A DNA stretch of 64,000 bases from a bacterium (GTDB lineage Bacteria > Zixibacteria > MSB-5A5 > GN15 > FEB-12): positions 205,010 through 269,009 of the forward strand of contig JADJGQ010000005.1 in assembly GCA_016708025.1 (NCBI GenBank), in the 5' to 3' direction. A program made the translations under genes and the position numbers. The notes below the pieces were generated by a model. The model did not search any database, had not been told where the DNA came from, and saw only the letters and a program-made list of their open reading frames with translations. The number at the start of each line of letters is the position of its first letter. Within the stretch, counting starts at the first letter, position 1. This document shows positions 15,890 to 26,600 of this stretch, in pieces.

Positions 15890-16264
15890 ATGGAACCACA
15901 AGTCATTAGAAATGCAGAACCTGCATTACGTCAACTGGATGCAGGGTCGGAATTGCGAATCATTTTCGATGGACTTAATGCTGCTAAGCACTTTGCCATG
16001 GGTTGGGTTTCATTTGAACCAGGAAGCAAAACGACGGCGCATACGCGAGATGTCGAAGAGGTCATCTATATTCTATCTGGAGAAGGGCGTATCGTAACTA
16101 AATCTAAGGAATACACGCTGCAGCCAGGCGATGCCATTCTAATCCCGGCAGGCGTCGAGCATTACCATGCGAACAAGGGTTCGATAAAGCTAGAACAACT
16201 CTACTTCTTCTCTCCACAGGGCCCGGAACGGAAATTGCGCGATTTGCCCTGTGTGGAGTGCTGA
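15890..16264 (+). CDS. Small cupin-domain protein
   Basis: 124 aa, one cupin barrel. Motif 1 is TTAHTRDVEEVIYILSGEG, with His and two Glu as metal ligands; motif 2 is PGDAILIPAGVEHYHAN, which supplies the final His. Cupins of this size act as isomerases, dioxygenases or sugar/small-molecule binders. The gene lies 2 bp after the methyltransferase and 113 bp before the STAND ATPase on the same strand. Confidence 0.85.
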   Translation: MEPQVIRNAEPALRQLDAGSELRIIFDGLNAAKHFAMGWVSFEPGSKTTAHTRDVEEVIYILSGEGRIVTKSKEYTLQPGDAILIPAGVEHYHANKGSIKLEQLYFFSPQGPERKLRDLPCVEC

Positions 16265-16377
16265 ACGCGCTTGACACGTTCGAGTTCAGGTCTCGAGCAC
16301 TGCCAGACCGAAAAGTTGCCTACATTTCGCTACTGTGCAGTTAGTCGCATGTAAAACTAGGACAAGCATGGGACCAA

Positions 16378-19353
16378 ATGATGAAAACCATTGCCGAATT
16401 GGTTCAGGAACATGAGCAAGCTTCCTTTGTGGGGCGTGAAGCCGAGCTGACAATATTTACCATACTCTTGCAGGAAGAAGCGTTACAGCGACCACTTCTG
16501 AATTTGTTCGGTCTTGGAGGAGTTGGCAAGTCGTCTCTGCTGGGCGAATTCATGCGAGTCTGCTCTGAGAATAATGTGCCTGCGGCATATTCAGACTTCC
16601 GCGCACAGGGCCCGGATTTTCGAGCAATTCTCCAAACCATGCGAGACCAGCTGGTTGGCCGATCTGAGGCGGCAAATTTCGCGTTTAAACCCTTCGACGG
16701 TTGTCTCGATCGGCTGGCAAAGTTGGAGGCGCAAGTCGCCAAGAATTTCGCTGCTAGCCACCCGCTGGTGGCTGGCGCATCCACGGACGGAGTTGTTGCG
16801 GGAGCATCTGGCCTTGTTGGTGGCGCGCTTGGGGCTCTCCTGGGTCCGGTAGGAGCATATGGAGGGCTCGTTCTTGGTGCCGCTGCCGGCAAGGCTGCCA
16901 TGCAGTCGTGGGGTCAGGGCGCTATATCTCGACTGGTAGCCCATGGCCTGAGCAGAGATGATGCCCGGTTCTTCGTTGATCTGGTCGGCGAGCTCACCAA
17001 TACGTTTGTCGATGCGGCCAACGGCGTTGCCCTGGACGCCGGAAAAGTAGTACTGATGCTCGATACTTACGAAGACATGACACCTGGCCTTGACGAATGG
17101 GTCCGAGAACTGCTTATCCCCCGTTTGTCGGCACAGGTTCTTGTTGTCATCGCTGGGCGAGATCGATTGATTGAAAAGAGCCCGAATTGGCAACGCTACG
17201 GGACAGTAATGATAGAAAAAGAGCTTCTCAAGTTCACTGTACCCGAGGCGACCGCGTATCTTCGCAACGCCGGAATCCACGACCCCGGCCTAGTGGACAA
17301 GATTCTGTCCTACACTGAGCGTCTACCGTGGGCTTTGGCCCTGCTCACGGACATCAACCGAACCGGCGGCGAACTCTCGGCGGAAACCATTGAAGACGAC
17401 CCCCACATCTATACCGTCGGTCACCGGGTTGTTAGCAGGCTCATAAGCCAGATCAAGGGATCGGCAATGGAAACATTGCTCGATCTTTGCACTGTTGCCC
17501 GACGGTTTGACTTGGATCTAGTGAAAAGCATCTACACGGATTTTGAAAAGGACGCTATTTACGACGACCTGAGAAAATACAGCTTTGTGAGAGTCCTGAG
17601 CGATGGCAGCTTGGCCTTTCACGATATAGTCAGAAGTTTCTTGGTGCTACAGCTTCGTGCGAATAAGCTCACTACTTTTAAGGATTTAAACGATCGGTTG
17701 TGCCGCTACTACAAGGAGCGCCTTTCTCAACCTGAATCAAAACTGCTGCTCAAGAGAGATGCAGTCGAGTATCTCTATCACGGACTGCGCGCCGATGAAG
17801 ATCGGGGCATCGAAGCGTGCCGAAGCCTTTTGAAACAGCTGGATGTGGTACAGCAATTCGATCTCCGCGATGCCCTTTTGAGCGAAGTGGCTGACTTCGA
17901 GTTTCACAGAAGGGTCAATCAACGATGGAGTTCATATTGTAAGGCATTTCGCCTGATGAATCGAGGCGAGTGGGAATCGGCGAAGAAACTGCTCTTTGAG
18001 TTGGAGACCGCTCCAGGCCCGGATGCGCTGCTACGATGTCTTATCCTCGAAACGTTGGGAGATTTGTTGATTGGTCAAGGGAGCTATACCAGGGCGGTTA
18101 GTCTGTTTGAGGAATCCAGTCAGCTTCATCGCAGTGTGCAGGCAACTGCCGGCCTATTCGGTTTAGGGCAGACACTCAGTAAACTCAGCGAGGGGTATGC
18201 CATAATCGGAAAGTACAGCCGAGCAAAGGCTAAAGCTCACGAGAATTTAGAATTGTGCCGTTCGAACCAGGATGCGCTTGGCGAAGCGTGGGCTCTTAAG
18301 AGCTTGGGCGACATCTACCGTCTATGGGGGAAGACGCAACTGGCCATTGAGAGCCTTGAAGACAGCCTCAAGATCTTCGAGGAGAAAAAGGATGATTATG
18401 GTACCGCTACCGTCTTTGTACAGCTCGGGCGAGTGTATGCTCACTCAGGCGAGTGGAAGAAAGCGGAGTTGGTGCTGAAGGAGGCTTTAGCCAGAATGGA
18501 AGTCCTTGGAGTGGAATACTGCCGAGCCAATGCAATGTTGTTTCTTGGTAACGTCGCAAGACTTAAGCGTGAGTGGCTGAAAGCAGAGGGATGCTACCGA
18601 GATGCCCTTGCTATGCACCGGAAAATGGACTCCAAGCGCGAAATCGCAGCGCTCCTGGGTAGCCTAGGTTCGGTCTGCTGTCAACTCGGTCGCTTGGAAG
18701 AAGCTGAACAGCATCTAGTCCTCAGTCGCGAAATGAAGCGCGCCCAGGATTATACGCGAGGGGTTGCCGTAACCTCCGTCTATTTGGGCGACCTCCGGTT
18801 CAGGCAGGGACGATTCGATGCCGCACTAACGGAGTACGAGGCTGCTGGACGCCTGGCAGACAAATCTTCGTCGCATTTCCATCGGGTACAGGCACGGGTC
18901 AGGATGGCGGGTTGTCTTCGGGCCATGGAACAGACGAACCGCTTGAATGCCATGGTTACGGAAGCAGCTCGGCTCGCGCGCCGATACAAATACCCACATC
19001 TGATCGCCGAGCTCCGCATAATTGAAGGTACGCATGCCCTCGAGAACAAGGACCTTACAAGAGCCGCAGAGCTTTTTACGTCAGGGTTCACAAGCGCCTT
19101 AGACTACAACATCTATCTCGTGCATCAGCTGGCTACAGACTTCTTAGAGATAGTTAGCAGCTGGACTGACAGTATTACCCTTGCGGGGGCTATTGAGCTA
19201 ATACGTCAGACTTCCACTTATTGGAAGAGTAGCGGCTGCCACAAAAGGGAAATACAGGGGCAGGTAGAGCAAGACCTTTCCGATTCTGATGGTACATTAG
19301 TGTCTCTGTGCGAACGATGTATCACGAAGCTGGAATCGCAACGTTCTACGTAG
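16378..19353 (+). CDS. STAND NTPase with glycine-zipper insert and TPR repeats
   Basis: 991 aa. An NB-ARC/STAND-type NTPase comes first: VGREAEL near residue 18, Walker A GLGGVGKSS (45-53) and Walker B VVLMLDTYED (224-233), then a winged-helix region. The C-terminal half (about 540-900) is a tandem TPR array (for example ALKSLGDIYRLWGKTQLAIE, AMLFLGNVARLKREWLKAEG). STAND proteins use the repeats as sensor and oligomerise on ligand binding, in defence or signalling. Unusually, residues 138-171 between Walker A and B form a hydrophobic Gly/Ala-rich hairpin (GVVAGASGLVGGALGALLGP), like a glycine-zipper membrane segment. There is no separate effector domain, so this insert may be the effector. 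Confidence 0.85.
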   Translation: MMKTIAELVQEHEQASFVGREAELTIFTILLQEEALQRPLLNLFGLGGVGKSSLLGEFMRVCSENNVPAAYSDFRAQGPDFRAILQTMRDQLVGRSEAANFAFKPFDGCLDRLAKLEAQVAKNFAASHPLVAGASTDGVVAGASGLVGGALGALLGPVGAYGGLVLGAAAGKAAMQSWGQGAISRLVAHGLSRDDARFFVDLVGELTNTFVDAANGVALDAGKVVLMLDTYEDMTPGLDEWVRELLIPRLSAQVLVVIAGRDRLIEKSPNWQRYGTVMIEKELLKFTVPEATAYLRNAGIHDPGLVDKILSYTERLPWALALLTDINRTGGELSAETIEDDPHIYTVGHRVVSRLISQIKGSAMETLLDLCTVARRFDLDLVKSIYTDFEKDAIYDDLRKYSFVRVLSDGSLAFHDIVRSFLVLQLRANKLTTFKDLNDRLCRYYKERLSQPESKLLLKRDAVEYLYHGLRADEDRGIEACRSLLKQLDVVQQFDLRDALLSEVADFEFHRRVNQRWSSYCKAFRLMNRGEWESAKKLLFELETAPGPDALLRCLILETLGDLLIGQGSYTRAVSLFEESSQLHRSVQATAGLFGLGQTLSKLSEGYAIIGKYSRAKAKAHENLELCRSNQDALGEAWALKSLGDIYRLWGKTQLAIESLEDSLKIFEEKKDDYGTATVFVQLGRVYAHSGEWKKAELVLKEALARMEVLGVEYCRANAMLFLGNVARLKREWLKAEGCYRDALAMHRKMDSKREIAALLGSLGSVCCQLGRLEEAEQHLVLSREMKRAQDYTRGVAVTSVYLGDLRFRQGRFDAALTEYEAAGRLADKSSSHFHRVQARVRMAGCLRAMEQTNRLNAMVTEAARLARRYKYPHLIAELRIIEGTHALENKDLTRAAELFTSGFTSALDYNIYLVHQLATDFLEIVSSWTDSITLAGAIELIRQTSTYWKSSGCHKREIQGQVEQDLSDSDGTLVSLCERCITKLESQRST

Positions 19354-20005
19354 CCTAATTTGGAGCTTAGATATCTCCACTTGAGTGCATCCGAACAAGA
19401 ATGTGGCACTTGAGTACATCAGCTTTTCACCGAACACGAAAAAAGAGAGAAGGGCTTACGCCCCCGCTCCCCTCTCCTCGTCCGCCAACCAATCGATGGA
19501 GGACGCGCCCTTCACGGGCGCGTGGGGTTAAGCGAGGCTTCATAAGAACGGCGAAGCTCCGATGCGCGAACGCGCGTCGGGCGGAGTTGTGAGAACGAAT
19601 CGAGCTGTCTCACCCTAGTCAAGGATGTTCGAACGTTCTACCAGGAGCACCTGAGTGCACCCACCTTCACACAGACGCTTACACGCATACGAGAGGAAGC
19701 CAAGCATGACGCAGCCAGCGTCCGAGAAAAACGTTTGTACCACGCAGAGCAACTCAAGGAGCAACGGGCGGTTGCACGGCTCCACCCCAGGCTGCTGCGG
19801 CAAGCCCAGTTACTGCGTGCACGCGACCGGCGAGCCGATGCCGGGGCCAGAAGTGTCCATTCTCCCAGCGGGCCACGGTCCGCGCAGCGCAGCCGATCTG
19901 GGCAGCGAGTTCTCGGCGGGTCAGGTGGTGGTATCCGTTCTACATGCCGTACGCTGTGGTGCCTACGCCCTAGAGCTGAACCAGATTCTAACTACTCAAT
20001 TCTTC
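19354..20005. other. GC-rich intergenic stretch with LVKDVRT frame and hairpin
   Basis: Base composition changes abruptly to GC-rich. It contains a strong hairpin at 19503-19523 and one GTTCGAAC site (19627-19634). A plus-strand frame open from about 19546 to 20028 encodes SCLTLVKDVRTFYQEHLSAP, then an Arg-rich helical stretch (LTRIREEAKHDAASVREKRL). This shares LVKDVRT with the 12-14 kb region. An overlapping frame from ATG 19706 is also open. It looks like a degraded relative of the 12-14 kb repeats, but no gene can be called. Confidence 0.35.
19503..19523. repeat. Strong GC hairpin
   Basis: ACGCGCCC and GGGCGCGT are perfect 8-bp arms around TTCAC. There is no T-run, so it is not a standard terminator. 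It lies in the GC-rich patch downstream of the STAND gene. Confidence 0.5.
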
Positions 20006-20662
20006 TCACGGGCCGCCAACAAGTGTAGGAATCAGCGTCCCGGACTGATGCAAGCTCATCGGAACCTCGAGTATGGTGTCGCGTAGGAACTTACTGTGAT
20101 CTACGACTACTGAATCCAAATAGCAATCGCCATCAGGGAAATAGGTGAGTGAATGTGTTCCGGCAAACATGAGAACTCGCATTCGTAGCAACACACTCCT
20201 GGCAGTCTTTGGGTAAGTGACAAAACAAGGTATAGAATCGTTACAATGATAGGACGCTCTATAGACAATTTGATCATAGCTACAGCCAGAGACAAAGTTT
20301 CTGCTGCTGACTGGAATAATAATCGTCATCTTGGGTTCCGTGAATTGAAGCGATAGAGTATCAACTTCGGCGACAGTTATGTCGCCCAAAGACGATTTCG
20401 TTACGGTTCGTATCTTGCTGAATCTGAATTCATGTACAAATTGCCACCAATTTTCAGCATCTGCACCTGTAACATTTTTGTATGCGTAAATGTCGGGCCT
20501 GAGCATCCAACCATCCATTAGGGGAATACATCTTCCTTGTGTTGGTAGGTACTCACGAGTTCGAGTAACTCCAAAACAACTGATTAACAAACAACTGAAC
20601 ATAGTCAACGCAACCACTGACAAGAATCTACAATTACTAGAATACACCGATAAATGCACCAT
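20006..20662 (-). CDS. Lipoprotein overlapping the RHS gene, candidate immunity protein
   Basis: 218 aa from ATG 20662, with GGAGGG upstream; a longer frame reaches 20686. The signal sequence RFLSVVALTMFSCLLISC (12-29) ends in a lipobox with Cys29. The mature part is beta-rich with several Cys and no recognised family. The start overlaps the 3' end of the RHS gene by 26 bp, so it follows directly in the same operon. A small gene right after an RHS C-terminal domain is often its immunity protein, and a lipoprotein immunity protein would act at the envelope. This role is inference. Confidence 0.6.
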   Translation of the reverse strand: MVHLSVYSSNCRFLSVVALTMFSCLLISCFGVTRTREYLPTQGRCIPLMDGWMLRPDIYAYKNVTGADAENWWQFVHEFRFSKIRTVTKSSLGDITVAEVDTLSLQFTEPKMTIIIPVSSRNFVSGCSYDQIVYRASYHCNDSIPCFVTYPKTARSVLLRMRVLMFAGTHSLTYFPDGDCYLDSVVVDHSKFLRDTILEVPMSLHQSGTLIPTLVGGP

Positions 20663-23600
20663 TGTTGTACAGCCCTCCAATCCCATAGAGTGTCATAGCA
20701 GCAACTTTTTCCTGAGGCGCTAGAAAGTTCTCTGCGTTGTGCCCAATCATCCCGATTACTGACATAGCGTTTATACAGCCGTGAACTCGATATGCTCCAT
20801 CTGTATCAATTGTTACCGCAAAGTCATTGGGGAATCGAAACCCGCTCACATGTTCAGATGGAATGATCGTCGCTCCAAATACCTTAATAGGCCCAACGTT
20901 TCCAAAGACATAATTCCTAACCTGCCTAATTCCTGACCAACTCAAAGGGTCAAAGATAGACATGTGGTTCTGGTATCTATCTCCGATTTCCGACAAGGTT
21001 TTGTAATCATCGTTGGAAATGCGGATACCTCCGTAGGTCTTTGTGTCACCCGCATTAATTGAAGCATCTTTTGGATAATCTTGATCGAATCCCTTTGTTG
21101 CCCCGTACTTGTCCTTTATACCAGATAGCCTTTGCCGGTCTTCTCTGGAAAGATGAACATAGCTCATCGCCTTGCTGTAATCACTTGCCGCCGCACCCCA
21201 CCCGTTGACTGTGCCCAAATCAGAGATAAAGTCACCCTGAAGATCGGCCCATTTCCACCCCCCTCCCTTTGTAAGATTGAAACTGCCTATTCCAAAACTA
21301 GCCGTAACATCAGTACCATACATAATGCTGTTGCCGGCACCCTGAATGGTGCTTGAAGCAGCCATCCCCCCAATCTTAGTAACTGAGCCTAGCTGCGCTC
21401 CAAAAGTGCCGGCCACTGCACTCGTAACACCTCCTACCACGAGGTTGCGCAGCGCACCAGTGACTCCACCTTCTTTGAACCCTGCCTCAACGCCTTTCAC
21501 CGTCGAATATGCTCTTAAGGCCCAGAATGCTGCAGCAAAAAACCAATTTCCGTCTTGGTCCACGCCCATGATAGGATTGTTTCCACCATACACATACCCG
21601 CTCGCAAATTGACTCGCTTTGTCAATCGACGCAAATTGGCCAAGTTCTGCATCATAATAGCGCGCGCCAAAATAGACATAATCAAATCCGCCATGCAGGT
21701 CGTGCTCTTTTCCTGAGAACTGATATGCACTCGGTTGGTTCCCCCAAGACTCAAGCATTTCACCGAACGGATAGTAATTATAGTACTCCGCCAAGTAGTA
21801 CTCATTGCCCGCAGTCTGAGGTGGAACCCCTCTCATCAGTATCCGTGTCGAACCTACCTGATCGCTCAAGAAATAGTACAACTGGTTGCTGCTGTTCTGC
21901 ACGTAATTCGCAATCCTCCCCGACGGCCCATTCACAAACAGGTCGACCACATTGTCGTTCTTGTCGAAGGTTGCCAGAAGCAACCCTCCGTCGTATAGGT
22001 AATAGGTCTCAGTGAGCGATGTTCGTGGACACTGACCCGGAGGAACGCTCCCATTAGCAACAACCCCACTGTCCAACTCTCCGCCGACTATCGATTGCTC
22101 GGACATCACCAACCCGGAGTCGCCTCCCATCACCATCCCTTCAATCACGATCCCGGTGTCGTCGTCGCACTGCACATAGTAGGTGTAACTGCTGGCCTTC
22201 TTGATCCGAAGTCCGGTCTCGTCATAGCCGAACCCCAACGCAACATTGGACCCGCCGGGTGTCGCCGGGGTCGCTGTCGAAGCAATTAATAAGTTACGAT
22301 AATCGTAGGTCATACTCAAGACGCCGCGTGATGGATCCGAGATCAGATTCCCAAGCATGTCGTATGTCCGCGGTTGGCTTGAGCCGGTCATCGATATCAG
22401 CTTTGATGACCCAGGCGTGCTGGTACCGTACGTGTAATTAGTTACTGCTCCGCTTCCGGACACCATCTGTGTCCTATGCCCTAAAGCATTATACGTAAAT
22501 TGTTGATCGAAAGTGGAGCCAAAGGACGTGTTATCCGCCTTGATTAACCAGCCAAGGTCGTTGTATTCATAGTACCAATCGTGGGTACGTATCGCACCAT
22601 CAATGGAATTGGCTGTCGTGCTCCTCCGCACTCGCCCGTTGTAATACTTGATAGGATCAGATTCCGGGTGATATTCGAATGCAGTTGCGACGTGGTCAGC
22701 CGTGCCATTCCTCACAATAGAGACATCGCCGAGCTTATTCAGAAAATCGAGTCTGCCTTCTGGCTTGTACCTGTAGTCAAGTTGTTGGACAGTGTCATGT
22801 CTGGGAATGAGCGGCTCCTCAACAAATAAGTCGTATTTCCCAAGAAGTGTCCGCTTGTGGCTGCCGTCGGGATTGTAATAGTAGGTGGCGTAAGCCAAGG
22901 TATCAAGCGGTTCTCCAGACAGTACTCCTCGTTTAATAGATGCAATCCGTCCAACCTGGTCGTATTGATAGGTGAACACGCGCGCTGTGACTGCATTAGC
23001 CGAATCCGGGTACACCACAAGTTTCGCCAGTTTTCCGTCACGGGAGAAGTAGTGCTGAATCACTTTTCTCTTGGCCGTGCCAGCCTGGGGAAGTTTGACT
23101 ACTGCCTGATCCCACTCACCGTTTGATGAGTAAGTGAAGTTCTTATAGTAGCTGCTGTCACTATTCTGAATACGGACAAGCTTACCCGGTGCAAGTAGGG
23201 TTGTATTGCCTGATTGATAATAGTCATAGGTCCACTTGTATGTTATGCGAATCGGAGTCGCCGGTTGCGTTGGGTCGTCGGCATGTGCTTGTGTGAAATA
23301 TAGAGAGTCTGCTATGCCCTCCTCAATCTTGCGTCCAAGCGGGTCATACTTGAAATACACGGTCTGCAGGCTATCGCGTCGGCGCTGATTCTGCATGAAA
23401 CGCAAATTTCCAGCGCGGTCATATAGCATTCTGATTGTTCCATAATCGACCTTCCAGGTAGCAGTATCCTGGCCTAGTGCGTTCTTAGCCGACCATCGAA
23501 GCGGTATCTCCGATGTTGTCGTCGCACGGGAAGTATCGACGAGAACTGAGTCCAGCCTCTGCGTCAACTTGCTGACAGTCTTCAGCGTGACGTTCCAGGT

Positions 23601-26600
23601 ATCTTCGCCGATTCGATATGGTGTTATCTGTTTGGACCAGCGCCCCCACTGATCTGCATGAGCAATAGTCCTTAGTCCATCTGGATCAATGGTTTCTGAA
23701 ATGCTATAAGGCCCACTCGGATCGGAATCTTCGCTCCCGGATGTTGCCGTGGATTGATGTGCAGACCCCAGCCGCAGGTCAGGACCGGATGCGCCTGATC
23801 TCACAACTTTCGAATCAGCATCTCTGGAGTAGGCGACCTCAGCGTATGGGTATCCCTCGCAATCGGGTCCTCGAGTTGAATCTCCATCATAGTAGGCGTT
23901 GACTTCCGTAATTGCTGTACTCCACGGAGAGAACGCGGCAACTCCTGTCTGGCCGACTGTGTCCACATACGGCAGGTAGGATTTCAGTACACGCCCACGC
24001 CCGTCATAAGTCTTGAGGCCGGCAACAATGGCTCTCTCCATACCCCTCACAGAATCCATCACACGATTCTGAAGCGTACGCCCGTAGGCGTCGAAGTAGG
24101 ATATCGCTACAGAACGTACCTTCTGCTGATCGGTACCGGATGGGTTTGCGCGGTAAGAATATGCGGTCGTCTTAACCTGTGCAGGGGACGCCGGATCATA
24201 TCCTTCCGGGGTATTGAAATTGACGCGTGCGTATGCATCGGCACCAACGTGGGAGGAACGGGCGACAATTCTAACCGTATCCCACTTAGCGACCTCAAAC
24301 GTCCCAGTGGCTGTTTCAGAGCATTCGTCATCATATCCAGGGCATTCGATCTCCACCATTAAATCGTTGTTCCTGTATACCTTGCTCTTCGATTGTCTCG
24401 CTTTGGCATTAGCTTCTGTCCTCAGCGTGTAAGCGATTGCTTGAGCATACTCAATAATAACAACCTGGGAATCCAGTTCAACGTTAGATGCTTCCGCAAT
24501 CCGCGATGCACTGCTTAGCGATGGAGTATAGTCCACACGAGACAATGAATCTCCATACGAATTGAATGTAGCCGCCTGACGATGCAGCTCATCATATGTA
24601 GTCGTAACCGGGAAATTACTTCCATTTGCTGTGGAAACAATGATACCTGTCTGTTCATCATAGACCGTACTGCTGACTGCTGTCTGAGCCGGATGGAACC
24701 GGAAATCATCGAATATGGCGTAGTCTCCTGTAGATGCGCTGCCGTCGTCAGCAAGTACCAATTGAAATCTTAGCTTATTAAAACACGTGTTGGATGTTCG
24801 CATCTGCTCACGAATATCAAAGCTCCCCTCAACACGTGTCCACTCTCCGCTTCCAACCTGAGATTGCGAGAATTGGAGGGATTTATACCCACCACTGCAT
24901 GTTCCCGGCGGGGTAGCGTCATCCAGACACCAACAAAAAACTATGACCTCGTGATTGGTCTTTACCCAGCCCGAAAAGTAGTAAACGCTGTCCTGGAGCA
25001 TGTCTCTCTGAATGATTCTTGATGGACCCCAGTTTTTCTCCCATGTGGCTGGGTTGTCAATTAGCTTAAATGCCATGCCCCCAGTATGTGCGTCTGTCAC
25101 TAATTGATGATAATCTCCTGTCGCAATCGACCAACTGTCCCAGGAAGCAGGCTGTTCGAAATCCTGGTACAAGAACTGGCCGGGTTTGCATCCGACGGCG
25201 GCGGCCACTGGTCGATTTCCGGGCGCGTCGTACTTGGATGATGTGATTACTCCATTTGGTCCACAGGCTGCCACTACATTCCCTCGGATGTCGAAACTCT
25301 GATTGTCCGGCAAGAGAGAATCTGTATAGACGATGTCTGTTGGTGTCGGGAGGACGGTACGATATGTATAGTTCTTGGATGGCCGCCAGGAGCCGTTTTT
25401 GATAAAGTCGGTCCTGGACTTTGCCAGCAATGTGTCCTCACCATGATGTAAGGTGCGAGTCTGCTCCGCGATCTGAACGAGAGCATTGTCATTGATCATC
25501 GCGGGGTACTCGGCAAGGGTATAGGCTGGGACGACCTCGTCCAGAATATACGAATTGGTATCCACGTACTGTGTCTTGGTTCGGATAACCTGATTACTTA
25601 GCAAATCATACTCATATCTGACACGCGAAAAAAGACTGTCCTTGTACGTGTCTACCCTATCGAGTCTTACTCTATACACGTCGCTGGGATAGCCAGCTGG
25701 CGCATACAGCGAATGATAGGAATGCACCGAATCCAGCTTTCCTGACGTTGGCTCTGTGGCACCTACATAGCTGTATGTCAAATACTCAGTACCATCGAGC
25801 CGAAATGCACCGTTGTCAATGCCGTAGCGATCAGCCGACTTTAGATCTGGAAAGCTTCTTCCGTTATAGATGGAGTTGTCATAGAATCCTGATGTATCAA
25901 TATCATTATAGAACATATGCACAGCATATCCGATTGAATCAAGACTGGTGCTCATCAAATGAGGAGTTGATTCTTTTACTTTGGCAAAACGAGGAGTGGT
26001 GACCGAGCGATCAAGGAGACCACCGTCGTAAGCGTATGTAGTGATAATTGGTTCTGGGTCGTTCACATATTGACGTGTTGTCACCGAACTTACAGCCAGA
26101 AACGGTGCATCACCTGAAAAGAGAGTGTCACACAATCTATGGACCTCAACATTATCGACAGCATTCGTGTAGTCCCACGGCCCGTCCGTTGTGTCACTCC
26201 ATTGACGGGGAGCAATAAAGAACCCTTGCTCGTCTACCGAGTAATTGACCTTCAATGAATGCTTCATTGGGTCCTTGTTAAGTAGGAGCCTAGTGGCATT
26301 CTGTTCGCCAAACCTGAAAAGATCATAAATGTGTGCGTAAACCGCATCCCCACCGTGACGTAAGAAGGCCTTACTAGAGGACGCCACGCCGTCTTGCCCC
26401 CACCGGCCATTATTAATGTTCGTTCCGGTTTTTGAATCAAGCCATCCCTTACTACCTCCAATGAAATGTCTAGTTATTACTGTATCGTAGGTACCCTTGC
26501 CAGCGGTGGGACCGAACGTATACGCGAAATCCCCCAATGTAAGAGTCGCCTTTGTCATGTCCCATCCAGTGGAAGCAATATCAAAGATATACGTGAAACG

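Noticed and set aside
12137..19634. GTTCGAAC sites as LexA boxes
   Set aside because: Known LexA boxes have GAAC-N4-GTTC or GTTC-N7-GTTC spacing; here the half-sites touch in the opposite order, and the LexA-like promoter has none.
19655..20086. 143-aa plus-strand frame
   Set aside because: Composition is typical of GC-rich chance frames, two plus frames are open at once, and no domain is visible. Described as an intergenic stretch instead.
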